A stretch of DNA of 64,000 nt from Verrucosispora sp. NA02020. Lineage in GTDB: Bacteria > Actinomycetota > Actinomycetes > Mycobacteriales > Micromonosporaceae. The position numbers were made by a program, and so were the translations under genes. Within the stretch, counting starts at the first letter, position 1. The number at the start of each line of letters is the position of its first letter. The DNA lies in NCBI RefSeq assembly GCF_013364215.1, contig NZ_CP054923.1, positions 6,200,001 to 6,264,000 of the forward strand, written 5' to 3'. Under the pieces are notes generated by a model that saw only the letters and a program-made list of their open reading frames with translations, did not search any database and had not been told where the DNA came from. Positions 1 through 8,928 of this stretch are shown one piece after another.

Positions 1-251
1 CGCCCCGACGATCACCTTCGGGTCCCTGCGGGCAACCTGCCCGCCACCATTAGCCCGTTCGGTCCGCACGGGCGTCCAGCGTGCCAGATCAATCGGCGGT
101 TTGGGTAGCCTGGTCGACCGTCAGGGCAGGAATCCCAAGAAGTGTGGGCGTGGACACACCATCCGAGTGACGTAAGACTAGAGGCACCGACAAGACACGG
201 GGCGGCGACGATTTGGCCACAAGCCGGCAACGAAGCCTGGGAGGTGCGGTG

Positions 252-575
252 ATGCGTGCGCTGTTCGGCGGTCGAGCAAAGCACGACTACCTCAGCGACG
301 CCCTCACCCTACTCAACGGGTGGACGCGCGAGGGCGACCAGATTCGGCGCACTCTGGTCATAGACGACACGCAGCACGCGGCCCTGACCGAACGGGTCAA
401 GGTGGTCGCTGACGCGCTGCACCTACGTCCGGAGATAAGCCGGCGGGCCGACCACACCCAGATCCGGGTCGGGCACCACGACGAGCCCCTCACCGAGGGT
501 GAGGTCCTGCTGGCCGCCCGGATCGAGGACGCCTACCGCGCGGTGGCGGAGCCGGGCGAGGACCGCCTGAGCTGA
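252..575 (+). CDS. 4a-hydroxytetrahydrobiopterin dehydratase-like protein, degenerate active site
   Basis: A 107-residue protein. Its C-terminal two thirds (about residues 20-100) follow the pterin-4a-carbinolamine dehydratase (PCD/DCoH) fold pattern: a 'LLNGWTREGDQIRRTL' opening, a helix, then 'RPEISRRADHTQIRVGHHDEPLT', ending in an alanine-rich helix. Family members normally carry His-His-Pro followed by an aromatic and a third His. Here the His-His pair reads Leu-Arg (LHLRPE) and only the later His (GHH) remains, so dehydratase activity is doubtful. The start is the ATG at 252, with GGAGG at 240-244; GTG 249 and TTG 213 are in-frame alternatives with less support. It may be a structural or regulatory relative of PCD. 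No pterin-pathway gene lies nearby. Confidence 0.7.
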   Translation: MRALFGGRAKHDYLSDALTLLNGWTREGDQIRRTLVIDDTQHAALTERVKVVADALHLRPEISRRADHTQIRVGHHDEPLTEGEVLLAARIEDAYRAVAEPGEDRLS

Positions 576-650
576 CGCCGCGTCCGGGACGGTCCGACGG
601 ACTGACCTGCCGGATCTTGTGGTTGGCGTCGGCCACCTACCGTGGAGTAC

Positions 651-1013
651 ATGACGAACGCGACGTACGACCGCAAGGAGCAGTTCCAGCAGATCCAGAG
701 TGGCCTGCTCGACGGGGAACAGATCATCGCCGTCTACGACGCCGTCGGCACCGGCACCGGGTTCATCGGGCTGACCGACCGGCGCGTGATCATCCAGGAC
801 CGTTCGTTCATCGGCAAGAAGTACGCGATCACCAGCATCCCGTACTCGAAGATCACCAGCGTGAGCGTGGTCAGCAACAAGTCCTGGGGCGGCTCGTTCT
901 TCTCCACCGGCGCCATCGCCATCCACGTCGGCACGCACACCTACGAGGTGGAGTTCCGGGGCGACCAGAAGAGCCACCACGTGCACAACGTGATCCTGCA
1001 CTACATCAGCTGA
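651..1013 (+). CDS. PH domain-containing protein
   Basis: A 120-residue single-domain protein resembling bacterial pleckstrin-homology (bPH) proteins. It has alternating beta strands (EQIIAVYDAVG, GFIGLTDRRVIIQD, YAITSIPYSKITSVSVV, GAIAIHVGTHTYEVEF) and a C-terminal helix (HHVHNVILHYIS). There is no signal peptide or membrane helix, so it is probably cytosolic. I chose ATG 651 over the in-frame GTG 642 because TACCGT at 638-643 sits 7 nt upstream, the spacing of a -10 element for a leaderless mRNA starting at that ATG. The function of such proteins is unknown. Neighbours give no clue. Confidence 0.75.
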   Translation: MTNATYDRKEQFQQIQSGLLDGEQIIAVYDAVGTGTGFIGLTDRRVIIQDRSFIGKKYAITSIPYSKITSVSVVSNKSWGGSFFSTGAIAIHVGTHTYEVEFRGDQKSHHVHNVILHYIS

Positions 1014-1110
1014 CGACGGCCGACGCGGCACCCACGCGCCGGAAAACGGGTTGCCCGCCGCCATCGAGCCCGCTTGGCTGGTCCTCAGCCGATCGAAGGG
1101 AGCGACCGAC

Positions 1111-1221
1111 ATGAGGTACGCCACGACGCACGTCCAGCGACCCACAGTCACCGACTCCGTCGAAACGAGGCTTCGTGAGTACGTGGTTTCCCACGATCGA
1201 GGCGCCGCACGGCGCCGCTAG
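1111..1221 (+). CDS. Possible 36-residue small protein
   Basis: ATG 1111 opens 36 codons ending at TAG 1219-1221, with AAGGGAG at 1096-1102 upstream, a slightly distant Shine-Dalgarno. The product would be basic at its C-terminus (GAARRR). I do not recognise it. It fills the gap before the methyltransferase gene and could equally be non-coding. Confidence 0.25.
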   Translation: MRYATTHVQRPTVTDSVETRLREYVVSHDRGAARRR

Positions 1222-1239
1222 CAGCACCGGAGGCCGCTG

Positions 1240-1977
1240 ATGTCGGTCTTCGACGACCCGGGGCACTTCGGCCGGTTCTGGGCCGACACCTACGACCTGC
1301 CCGGTGGACTGCCCGACCCGATGCCGGCTGCGGCGTTCCTCGCCGACCTGGCCGGTGACGGTCGGGCGCTGGAACTCGCCATCGGCACCGGCCGGGTGGC
1401 CCTCCCGCTCGCCGCGCACGGCTGCGCCGTCGAGGGGGTGGAGGGGTCACCCGAGATGGTCGCGAAACTGCGCGACAAGCCGGGCGGCGCCGACGTCCCG
1501 GTCGCCATCGGCGACATGGCGGACGTACCCGGAGTCACCGGGCCGTACCGACTGGTGTTCCTGGTCTTCAACACGCTGTTCAACCTGACCCGCGCGGAAC
1601 GGCAGGCGGACTGCTTCCGCAACGTCGCGCGGGTGCTGGAACCGGGCGGGACGTTCGTCATCGAGACGTACGTGCCCGACCCGGCGGGCATCGACCGGGA
1701 CGAGCAGGTCCAGCCCTGGGAGGTGACCGAGGACTCGGTCGCCATCCGGCTGCACCGGTACGACCGTGCGGCGCAGACGTTCCTGCGGCAGACCGTCACC
1801 TTCGACGGCACCGGAGTACACCTGCACCCGTTCGCCATGCGGTACATGTGGCCGGAGCAGATCGACGAGATGGCGGCCCAGGCCGGCTTCCACCTCGCCG
1901 AACGGTACGCCGACTGGGACCGCTCGGCGTTCGGGGCGGACAGCACCTCGCACATCTCCGTCTACCGGCTCGGCTGA
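1240..1977 (+). CDS. Class I SAM-dependent methyltransferase
   Basis: A 245-residue Rossmann-fold methyltransferase. The SAM-binding motif I is LELAIGTGRVALPLA (about residues 47-61), followed by an acidic motif II (VEGVEGSPEMV) and a post-II strand (YRLVFLVFNTLFNL). Motif III lies near LEPGGTFVIETYVP. It resembles the broad UbiE/Methyltransf_25 class, whose substrates cannot be read from sequence. The start ATG is preceded by GGAGG at 1229-1233, 6 nt away. It is monocistronic as far as can be seen, and the substrate is unknown. Confidence 0.85.
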   Translation: MSVFDDPGHFGRFWADTYDLPGGLPDPMPAAAFLADLAGDGRALELAIGTGRVALPLAAHGCAVEGVEGSPEMVAKLRDKPGGADVPVAIGDMADVPGVTGPYRLVFLVFNTLFNLTRAERQADCFRNVARVLEPGGTFVIETYVPDPAGIDRDEQVQPWEVTEDSVAIRLHRYDRAAQTFLRQTVTFDGTGVHLHPFAMRYMWPEQIDEMAAQAGFHLAERYADWDRSAFGADSTSHISVYRLG

Positions 1978-2265
1978 CGACCGGTGCGGGCACGGGACGG
2001 CCGTCGTGCCGCTTCGTGCCCGCACCACCCACCGGTCCGGACGGGTACGTCGGGCCCGGAAGCTCGCCCCCTGCGGCCCCTGTCGAGCTGAACCGTTCAG
2101 CGCATCACCCAGGCCGGCGGCTCGCACCGAGTGGGCCGATCGGTGATCCGTTCGCGCCATCAGCTCGACAGCGTCCATATCCCTATACCGACGCCACCCT
2201 CTGCACCAGCCATCCACATGCCGGCGCGGGGAGTGGCCTCGCCACGGGCTGGGATAATCGATCAC

Positions 2266-2988
2266 ATGCCGATCCGTACCGCCGTGTCAGCCGGACTGCG
2301 CCGGGTCAGGGAGAACGGCCGGGGCCGCTGGCTGCGCCGGGCGGTGCTAGCCGGCACGGCCGGCGTGGTGCTGGTCACGACCGGAGCCTGGGCCAGCATC
2401 GGTTGGATCCGTTCCGGCGCCGACGGGCACACGTACACCGCCGAGGCGGTGCCCGAGGCCCCCGTCGCCCTGGTGCTGGGCACCCGGGTCCAGCCGGACG
2501 GCACCCCGTCGCCGTTCCTCAGTGCCCGCCTGGAGATCGCCCGCGAGTTGTACGCCACCGGCAAGGTGCGGGCGATCCTCGTCTCCGGCGACAACATGCG
2601 CCACGACTACAACGAACCCGAGGCGATGCAACGTTGGCTGGTCGACCGGGGCGTACCCGCCGACAAGGTGGTGCTCGACTACGCCGGATTCGACACGTAC
2701 GACTCCTGCGCCCGCGCCAAGCGGGTCTTCGGCGTGGAGCGCGCGACCGTGGTCACCCAGTCGTTCCACCTAGACCGGGCCGTCACGGTCTGCCGTCACC
2801 TCGGCGTCGACGCCAACGGTGTGGGCGACGAGACGATGCGGGAGCTGAACAACCGGACCTGGCGGATCAGCTCGACCCGCGAGTACGGCGCGGGTCTGAA
2901 GGCGGCGGTGGACGTCCTCTCCGGCCGTGACCCGGTGCACCTGGGCGAGCGCGAGACCGCCCTCGACGACGCGCTACGCGCCGGCTGA
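2266..2988 (+). CDS. SanA/YdcF-family (DUF218) membrane-anchored protein
   Basis: A 240-residue protein with a basic N-terminus, then one membrane anchor (about residues 26-45, AVLAGTAGVVLVTTGAWASI) and an exported-side DUF218 domain. The domain shows the family landmarks VALVLGTRV, a PSPFLSARLEIARELY helix, ILVSGDN, YNEPEAMQRWLVDRGVP, DYAGFDTYDSCARAKRVF and VVTQSFHLDRA. Family members such as SanA are linked to envelope barrier function and vancomycin exclusion. The biochemical role is unproven. The start is ATG 2266, because GATAAT at 2253-2258 lies 7 nt upstream, consistent with a leaderless transcript; upstream in-frame starts read through non-coding-like sequence. Confidence 0.85.
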   Translation: MPIRTAVSAGLRRVRENGRGRWLRRAVLAGTAGVVLVTTGAWASIGWIRSGADGHTYTAEAVPEAPVALVLGTRVQPDGTPSPFLSARLEIARELYATGKVRAILVSGDNMRHDYNEPEAMQRWLVDRGVPADKVVLDYAGFDTYDSCARAKRVFGVERATVVTQSFHLDRAVTVCRHLGVDANGVGDETMRELNNRTWRISSTREYGAGLKAAVDVLSGRDPVHLGERETALDDALRAG

Positions 2989-3008
2989 CACGCCGCCGCA
3001 CCGGCGCC

Positions 3009-3947
3009 TCAGGAGAAGTTCGTCGGATAGACGCGCCGCTTGGCACCGGTCTGCTGAGCGGCGGTCGCCTGCCGCTGCGCCACCGGGATCTGGGCGACCA
3101 TCGGCGGCGGCGCGACCTTCGTCAACGGTCCGGGTACGGCCAGTTCCTCGACCACCTGGATCTGGCCCGGCGGGATCACCTCCAGGGTCTGAAAGTTGTT
3201 GCTGTCACCGCTCTTGTCCTGGCGCCACCGGTCGTTACCGGTGATGCTCGCCTCCGGCACGTCGAAGCTGAGGACGAGGCCGCCGCACTCCGCCACGTCC
3301 CGGAGGGCGGGCTCGTGTTCTTTCATTCCCATGGCCCACTCGGTGTGCTGCCGCGCGTAGGAGAGCGCCACCTCGAAGCTGAGCGTGACGGTGTGCCAGC
3401 CCTGGTCCTTGTACTCCGCAGCGACGATGTGTTTCTCCCATCGCTTGCAGCCGATACCGCCACCGGCCTTGCCCGGGTCGAGTCCCACAGCCGAGATGCT
3501 GCCGGGCCCGGAATAGAAGTTCTCCCGGTTGGTGCCCTGGTAGAAGCGGCAGATCCCCGGAGGTGCGGGAGCCGGTGCCGGATTCGCCAACCGCCACAGG
3601 TGCCCCTGTCGCGTGTTGAACGCCTGGAGCGCGACCGGGTCGCCCACATCCACGGGGAGCTCGTGCAGGCGGGCGGCCAGCCGGTAGAGGATCAGCTTGT
3701 CGGCGATGGCGCCGAGCGCCGGACCTGCGTACGTGACGGAGAGAACGATCATGTTGGCAACCGGGAGGTAGTCGCTGCCGACCGGGGTGTCGAGAAGCCC
3801 GACACTCAGCGGCGCGGGCTGACCGGCATCGAGTGACGCCACGGCGTCGGCGACCAGCTGGTCCGTCCCGGCCAACTGGTGGAGTCGCGCGGTCAGTCCC
3901 GGGTGCGCGGGTGGGGGTGCCGGAAGGGCGCCTGGGGTGGGTTGCAT
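3009..3947 (-). CDS. Unknown protein with possible ADP-ribosyltransferase-like fold
   Basis: A 312-residue protein I do not recognise by family. The N-terminal third is helical with a proline-rich start. The middle holds ICRFYQGTNRENF, then a glycine-rich stretch (KAGGGIGCKRWEKH), a strand-helix TVTLSFEVALSYARQHTEW, a strand GGLVLSFDVPEASI and finally FQTLEVIPPGQIQVVEEL. This order (aromatic-x-Gly-Thr strand, S/T-rich strand plus helix, late Glu strand) is reminiscent of R/H-S-E ADP-ribosyltransferase folds. That is inference only. The start is ATG 3947, with TAGGGT as a -10 at 3955-3960, 7 nt upstream, suggesting leaderless transcription. The tail is Ala/Gln/Pro-rich. Confidence 0.7.
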   Translation of the reverse strand: MQPTPGALPAPPPAHPGLTARLHQLAGTDQLVADAVASLDAGQPAPLSVGLLDTPVGSDYLPVANMIVLSVTYAGPALGAIADKLILYRLAARLHELPVDVGDPVALQAFNTRQGHLWRLANPAPAPAPPGICRFYQGTNRENFYSGPGSISAVGLDPGKAGGGIGCKRWEKHIVAAEYKDQGWHTVTLSFEVALSYARQHTEWAMGMKEHEPALRDVAECGGLVLSFDVPEASITGNDRWRQDKSGDSNNFQTLEVIPPGQIQVVEELAVPGPLTKVAPPPMVAQIPVAQRQATAAQQTGAKRRVYPTNFS

Positions 3948-4157
3948 ACTCGCGACCCTAGGCCGAACAATCACCCTCTGTCACAACTCGATCGCGAAGC
4001 AGACTGACAGATCGCCACGTTGGAAGAGCGTGGCAGTGTGGCTGTTCGACACGCCGGGTCCAGAGCAGCTGCACTGCCACGATCCGGGCCGAACTCAGGC
4101 AATCACGTGGAAGTCCATCGGGCTACGTGACCGGGCACCGTCAGGCGGCGCGGCCGG

Positions 4158-4769
4158 TCAGCGACGCCGCATCCAGCTCGGAACTGGCGGCACCGAGACT
4201 CGCAACGGCCCGCGTCGGTCGCGAATGTACGTCGCGTAGTCCGAGAAATGGCGGCGGCGACCCAGGTAGTGCGGGTAGTGGTCGAAATGCCACCGGCAGT
4301 CCTCAAGGAAATCGGTGTGGTCATCCAGCCCGAGGCGGGCACATGTCCGAGCGAAATCGTCCAAGCCGATCATCATCTCGGCGCACTGGGCGGGCGTCGC
4401 GCCATCGGCACCCCACAGCACCCCGGCCGGGAGTTCGTGAACCACGTAGTCAAGCCATTCGCGGTCATGGCGGTAGCGGGCCTGGTCGTCGTCGGCCAAG
4501 GCGATCACCAGGCTCTGCTCGCCCTCGGTGGTCTCGATCCCGTCCGGCAGCATCACGACCATCTCGCCGCCGTCGACACTCCCCGCACCAGCCTCGATCC
4601 AGAACTCGATCGGGAAACGCGATCGCGCCGTCACGGTGAGCGTCGTGAGGACGGGCACCTTCTCGACGATGCGATGGTGACGCCCTCGGGCGTCGCGAAC
4701 GGACGCCTCGACCCAGCCGGGAAAGTCGTCCGAGTGCCAACGCACAGCCACCGCCCTCAGCTTCACCAT
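4158..4769 (-). CDS. Hypothetical protein
   Basis: A 203-residue protein of unknown function. The N-terminal 95 residues look like a compact beta-rich domain (LRAVAVRWHSDDFPGWVEAS, IVEKVPVLTTLTV, IEFWIEAGAGSVDGGEMVVML). The C-terminal half is helical and acidic, with many His, Trp and Tyr (DCRWHFDHYPHYLG). There is no signal peptide or membrane segment. ATG 4769 is favoured by TAGGCT at 4777-4782 on the coding strand, 7 nt upstream, as a leaderless -10. The two halves might be separate domains. It stands alone between an unknown gene and ychF. Confidence 0.65.
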   Translation of the reverse strand: MVKLRAVAVRWHSDDFPGWVEASVRDARGRHHRIVEKVPVLTTLTVTARSRFPIEFWIEAGAGSVDGGEMVVMLPDGIETTEGEQSLVIALADDDQARYRHDREWLDYVVHELPAGVLWGADGATPAQCAEMMIGLDDFARTCARLGLDDHTDFLEDCRWHFDHYPHYLGRRRHFSDYATYIRDRRGPLRVSVPPVPSWMRRR

Positions 4770-4804
4770 GGAGCGAAGCCTAGGTGGCAGACGTTGGACC
4801 AGGA

Positions 4805-5890
<1,086 letters not shown>

Positions 5891-5937
5891 GACGAGCCAG
5901 CTTACGCCGTTACCCGCCGACCACGGTCAGCGGTGGG

Positions 5938-6423
5938 TCAGCTTCGCCGGCTCGGGCCCGCCTGCCGGGGCACCAGCGTGTCGACCCGCAGCGAACCCGG
6001 GGCCAGCTCGGCCGCAGCGGCCAGCGGCAGCGTGAACCGGGCGTCCGCGGTCGGGTCGGCACCGTGCGACTCGCCGAGCATCCAGTGCACCTCGTCGGCC
6101 GTCCAGCCCAACGTCGACCGGGTGGCGATCTCCCGGAGCAGTCGCAGTGCGGCGCGGGTGTCGTCGTCGTAGAAGCGCATGCACCAGTGGTGCACCCACA
6201 TGCCCAGGGCCCGTACGCCGTCGTGGTCCAGCGACCGCAGCAGGCGCCCGCAGGCGGTGTCGCCGAAGGCGCGCCCCGGGTCGTCGGCACGGTCCCGCTC
6301 GATGGCGCCGACCGCCGCCGGGGCGACGACGCGCATCCGCTCGTAGAAGCGTTGGACGACAGCCTCGTCCAGCGGGGGGTGTCCCTGCCTCGACGCCGAT
6401 GCCCGACCCGCCACGCTCGCCAT
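5938..6423 (-). CDS. Hypothetical protein
   Basis: A 161-residue, largely helical protein with no family I recognise. It contains VVQRFYERMRVVAPAAVGAIERD, a conserved-looking WVHHWCMRFYDDD centre and GWTADEVHWMLGES. There is no signal peptide or transmembrane segment. It starts at ATG 6423 (an adjacent GTG 6426 also fits), with an AAGGGG ribosome site just upstream. It lies directly upstream of ychF on the same strand with a 47-bp gap, so it may be co-transcribed with it. Confidence 0.6.
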   Translation of the reverse strand: MASVAGRASASRQGHPPLDEAVVQRFYERMRVVAPAAVGAIERDRADDPGRAFGDTACGRLLRSLDHDGVRALGMWVHHWCMRFYDDDTRAALRLLREIATRSTLGWTADEVHWMLGESHGADPTADARFTLPLAAAAELAPGSLRVDTLVPRQAGPSRRS

Positions 6424-6547
6424 CACCGCGCCCCTTCTTGAGTTGGTGGCCGCACGCTACCGACCACAACCGACACTTTCCCCGCGCCCACGTCGCACCC
6501 GTGCCCACCATCCCGCCACTCGCCGCAGCTCGCAGCGGGTATGGATG

Positions 6548-6600
6548 TAAGGAAGGGACCCTTCCTATACACGAGGCGTTAGTAGGGGACCCCTCCTTGC
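6548..6600. repeat. AGGAAGGG-family palindromic repeat, copy 1
   Basis: An interspersed hairpin repeat. AGGAAGGG-A-CCCTTCCT forms an 8-1-8 palindrome at 6550-6566. It is followed by the family core CTATACACGAGGCGTTA and a second arm at 6585-6598 that can pair with the first. It is a nearly identical, inverted relative of the copy at 48722-48771. It lies between divergent genes (the unknown gene at 5938 and ada-alkA), so terminator function is unlikely at this copy. Confidence 0.7.
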
Positions 6601-6654
6601 ACCGGGTCCGAATTCCGCCAGCCGGAGGTCGGCGGGAGGCGCATCATCGGTGAC

Positions 6655-8139
6655 GTGGATCTGGACTTCGAGCGGTGCTACCGGGCTGTCGACAGCCGCG
6701 ACCAGCGGTTCGACGGCTGGTTCTACACCGGCGTGACCTCGACCGGGATCTACTGCCGGCCGTCCTGTCCGGCGGTGACCCCGAAGCGGCGCAACGTCCG
6801 GTTCTTCCCGTCCTCGGCGGCGGCCCAGCGGGCCGGACTGCGTGCCTGCCGACGGTGCCGGCCGGACGCCTCCCCCGGCTCGCCCGAGTGGGACGTCCGT
6901 GCCGACGTGGTGGGCCGGGCGATGCGGTTGATCGCCGACGGCGTGGTGGACCGCGACGGCGTGCCGGGGTTGGCGTCCCGCCTCGGGTACACCGAACGGC
7001 ACCTGCACCGGATGCTCCGGGCGGAACTCGGCGCGGGGCCGCTGGCGCTGGCCCGGGCGCAACGGGCACAGACTGCCCGAACGCTGATCGAGACCACCGG
7101 ACTGGGCCTGGCCGAGATCGCCTTCGCCGCCGGTTTCGGCAGCGTCCGGCAGTTCAACGACACCGTCCGCGAGGTCTTCGGCGTACCCCCGTCCCAGTTG
7201 CGCAGTGTCCGCAGGTCCGACGCGGGCGGGGCGGGGACGGTCACCGTGCGGTTGGCGTACCGTCCGCCGCTGCACGCCGCCGCACTGCTCGGCTTCCTGG
7301 CCCAACGGACCCTGCCCGGGGTGGACGAGGTGCGCGACGGGGCGTACCGCCGGGGGTTGCGGCTGCCCCACGGCCCCGGCGAGGCCGTGTTGACCCCTGC
7401 GGACGGGTACGTCGTGGCCACGCTGCGACTGACCGATCTGCGGGATCTCGCCCCGGCGGTGGCCCGGTGCCGGCATTTGTTCGACCTCGACGCCGACCCG
7501 GTCGCGGTCGACCAGACCCTGGGTGCCGATCCGGCGCTGGCCGGCGCGGTGGCTACCGAGCCCGGCATCCGTGTCCCGCACGCGGTGGACGGCTTCGAGA
7601 CGGTCGTCCGGGCGATCGCCACCCAGCAGGTCTCGCTCGCCTCGGCCCGCACCACGCTCACCCGGCTGCTCGCCGCGATCTCCGACGCCCCACCCGACGG
7701 CCCAGCCGGCGCGGGCGACGGCGATCCCGCCGTCGAGCGCCTGCGGGAGCGGCAGGGCTGGCTGCGCGGGTTCCCGACGGCGGAGGAGATCCTGCGGGTG
7801 CCCGACGCGGGTTTCCGGATGCCGGTGGGCCGGCGCGAGACGATCCGGCGGGTGGCCCGGGCGGTCGTCGACGGCGGACTCGACCTGGCACCCGGCGGCG
7901 ACCGGCAGGAGACCGCACGGCGGTTGACCGCGACGTCGGGCATCGGCCCGTGGACGGCGGGCTACCTGGCGATGCGCGCGCTCGGCGACCCGGACGCGTT
8001 CCTTCCCACTGACCTGGCGGTCCGCCGGGGAGCTGCCGCCCTCGGCCTGCCCGACGACCCGACGGCCCTCGACGCGTACGCCACCGCGTGGCGCCCCTGG
8101 CGCTCGTACGCGGTGATCCGACTCTGGAGAGCAGCATGA
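6655..8139 (+). CDS. Ada regulatory domain - AlkA DNA-3-methyladenine glycosylase fusion
   Basis: A 494-residue three-part protein. Residues 1-75 are the Ada methylphosphotriester/zinc domain with four zinc cysteines (C34, C38, C65, C68; C34 aligns with the E. coli Ada acceptor Cys38). Residues 85-185 are an AraC-type helix-turn-helix. Residues 195-494 are AlkA, with its N-terminal domain and the HhH-GPD motif TSGIGPWTAGYLAMRALG followed by FLPTDL, whose Asp is the catalytic residue. It should sense alkylated DNA, activate repair genes and excise N-alkylpurines. It starts at GTG 6655. It overlaps ogt by ATGA, forming a repair operon. This Ada-AlkA arrangement is known in Actinobacteria. Confidence 0.95.
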   Translation: MDLDFERCYRAVDSRDQRFDGWFYTGVTSTGIYCRPSCPAVTPKRRNVRFFPSSAAAQRAGLRACRRCRPDASPGSPEWDVRADVVGRAMRLIADGVVDRDGVPGLASRLGYTERHLHRMLRAELGAGPLALARAQRAQTARTLIETTGLGLAEIAFAAGFGSVRQFNDTVREVFGVPPSQLRSVRRSDAGGAGTVTVRLAYRPPLHAAALLGFLAQRTLPGVDEVRDGAYRRGLRLPHGPGEAVLTPADGYVVATLRLTDLRDLAPAVARCRHLFDLDADPVAVDQTLGADPALAGAVATEPGIRVPHAVDGFETVVRAIATQQVSLASARTTLTRLLAAISDAPPDGPAGAGDGDPAVERLRERQGWLRGFPTAEEILRVPDAGFRMPVGRRETIRRVARAVVDGGLDLAPGGDRQETARRLTATSGIGPWTAGYLAMRALGDPDAFLPTDLAVRRGAAALGLPDDPTALDAYATAWRPWRSYAVIRLWRAA

Positions 8140-8690
8140 ACCCGACCTTGGAGAAGAGTGTGAACCCCACCTCGCAGAGCCCGGCCGACCCGACCGTCGA
8201 CTACGCCACCGTGAACACTCCGGCCGGTCCGCTCACCATCCTCACCGGTCCGGACGGCGCGGTACGGTCCGCCGGTTTCACCGCCGACCCGGCACTCCTG
8301 TTGCCGCTGATCCATCCGCGCCTGCGGGGCACCCTTCGGCAGCATCGGGACCTCGGCCCGGTCACCGACGCCGTCACCCGGTACCTCGACGGTGACCTGA
8401 CCGCGATCGACGCGGTGCCGGTCGAGCAGTACACCGACGGGGTGTTCCTGGCCCACGCCTGGCAGGTGCTGCGGGAGGTGAAGCCGGGTGAGCCGGTCAC
8501 CTACACCGCGTACGCGGGACTGGCCGGACGCCCGGCCGCGATCCGCGCCGCCGCAGCGGCCTGTGCCCGTAATGCCGCTGCCCTCTTCGTCCCGTGTCAC
8601 CGGGTGCTGCGCACCGACGGGACGCTGGGCGGATACCGCTGGGGACTGCCGGTGAAGGAGTGGCTGCTGGCGCACGAGGGAGGCCGTTGA
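8136..8690 (+). CDS. ogt: Methylated-DNA--protein-cysteine S-methyltransferase (Ogt-type)
   Basis: A 184-residue suicide methyltransferase that repairs O6-methylguanine. The acceptor motif PCHR is in LFVPCHRVLRTDGTLGGYRWG (Cys154). The upstream helix PAAIRAAAAACARN contains the Arg used for base flipping. It has a variable N-terminal domain (about residues 1-90). The start ATG overlaps the ada-alkA stop (ATGA), with GGAGAG about 5 nt upstream, so the two are translationally coupled and give one alkylation-response operon. The first 16 residues (MNPTLEKSVNPTSQSP) look like a loose tail. Confidence 0.95.
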   Translation: MNPTLEKSVNPTSQSPADPTVDYATVNTPAGPLTILTGPDGAVRSAGFTADPALLLPLIHPRLRGTLRQHRDLGPVTDAVTRYLDGDLTAIDAVPVEQYTDGVFLAHAWQVLREVKPGEPVTYTAYAGLAGRPAAIRAAAAACARNAAALFVPCHRVLRTDGTLGGYRWGLPVKEWLLAHEGGR

Positions 8691-8916
8691 GGCGCGGGCC
8701 CGACCCGCTCGCCGCGAGCCGCGCCAGTGCTGACGGCCGGCTGGCGGAAGGGGCCCGGGCGGCGGAACAGCAGGCGGTGGTTCTCGATGACCGCGATCGC
8801 CCCATCCTGACAGCCGGAGTGGCTGCCCGCAGCCCCGGACGCTCCCCTGTGGACAACCGTCCGACAGGGCAACATAGCTGACAACAAACCGACACCGGTG
8901 ACCCGGCGTTTGCCGC

Positions 8917-8922
8917 TACCGT
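8917..8922 (+). promoter_or_regulatory. -10 element of leaderless ABC exporter transcript
   Basis: TACCGT lies 6 nt before GTG 8929. A transcript starting about 7 nt downstream of this hexamer would begin at the start codon itself. No Shine-Dalgarno sequence is visible before the GTG. Confidence 0.5.
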
Positions 8923-8928
8923 CGGGTA

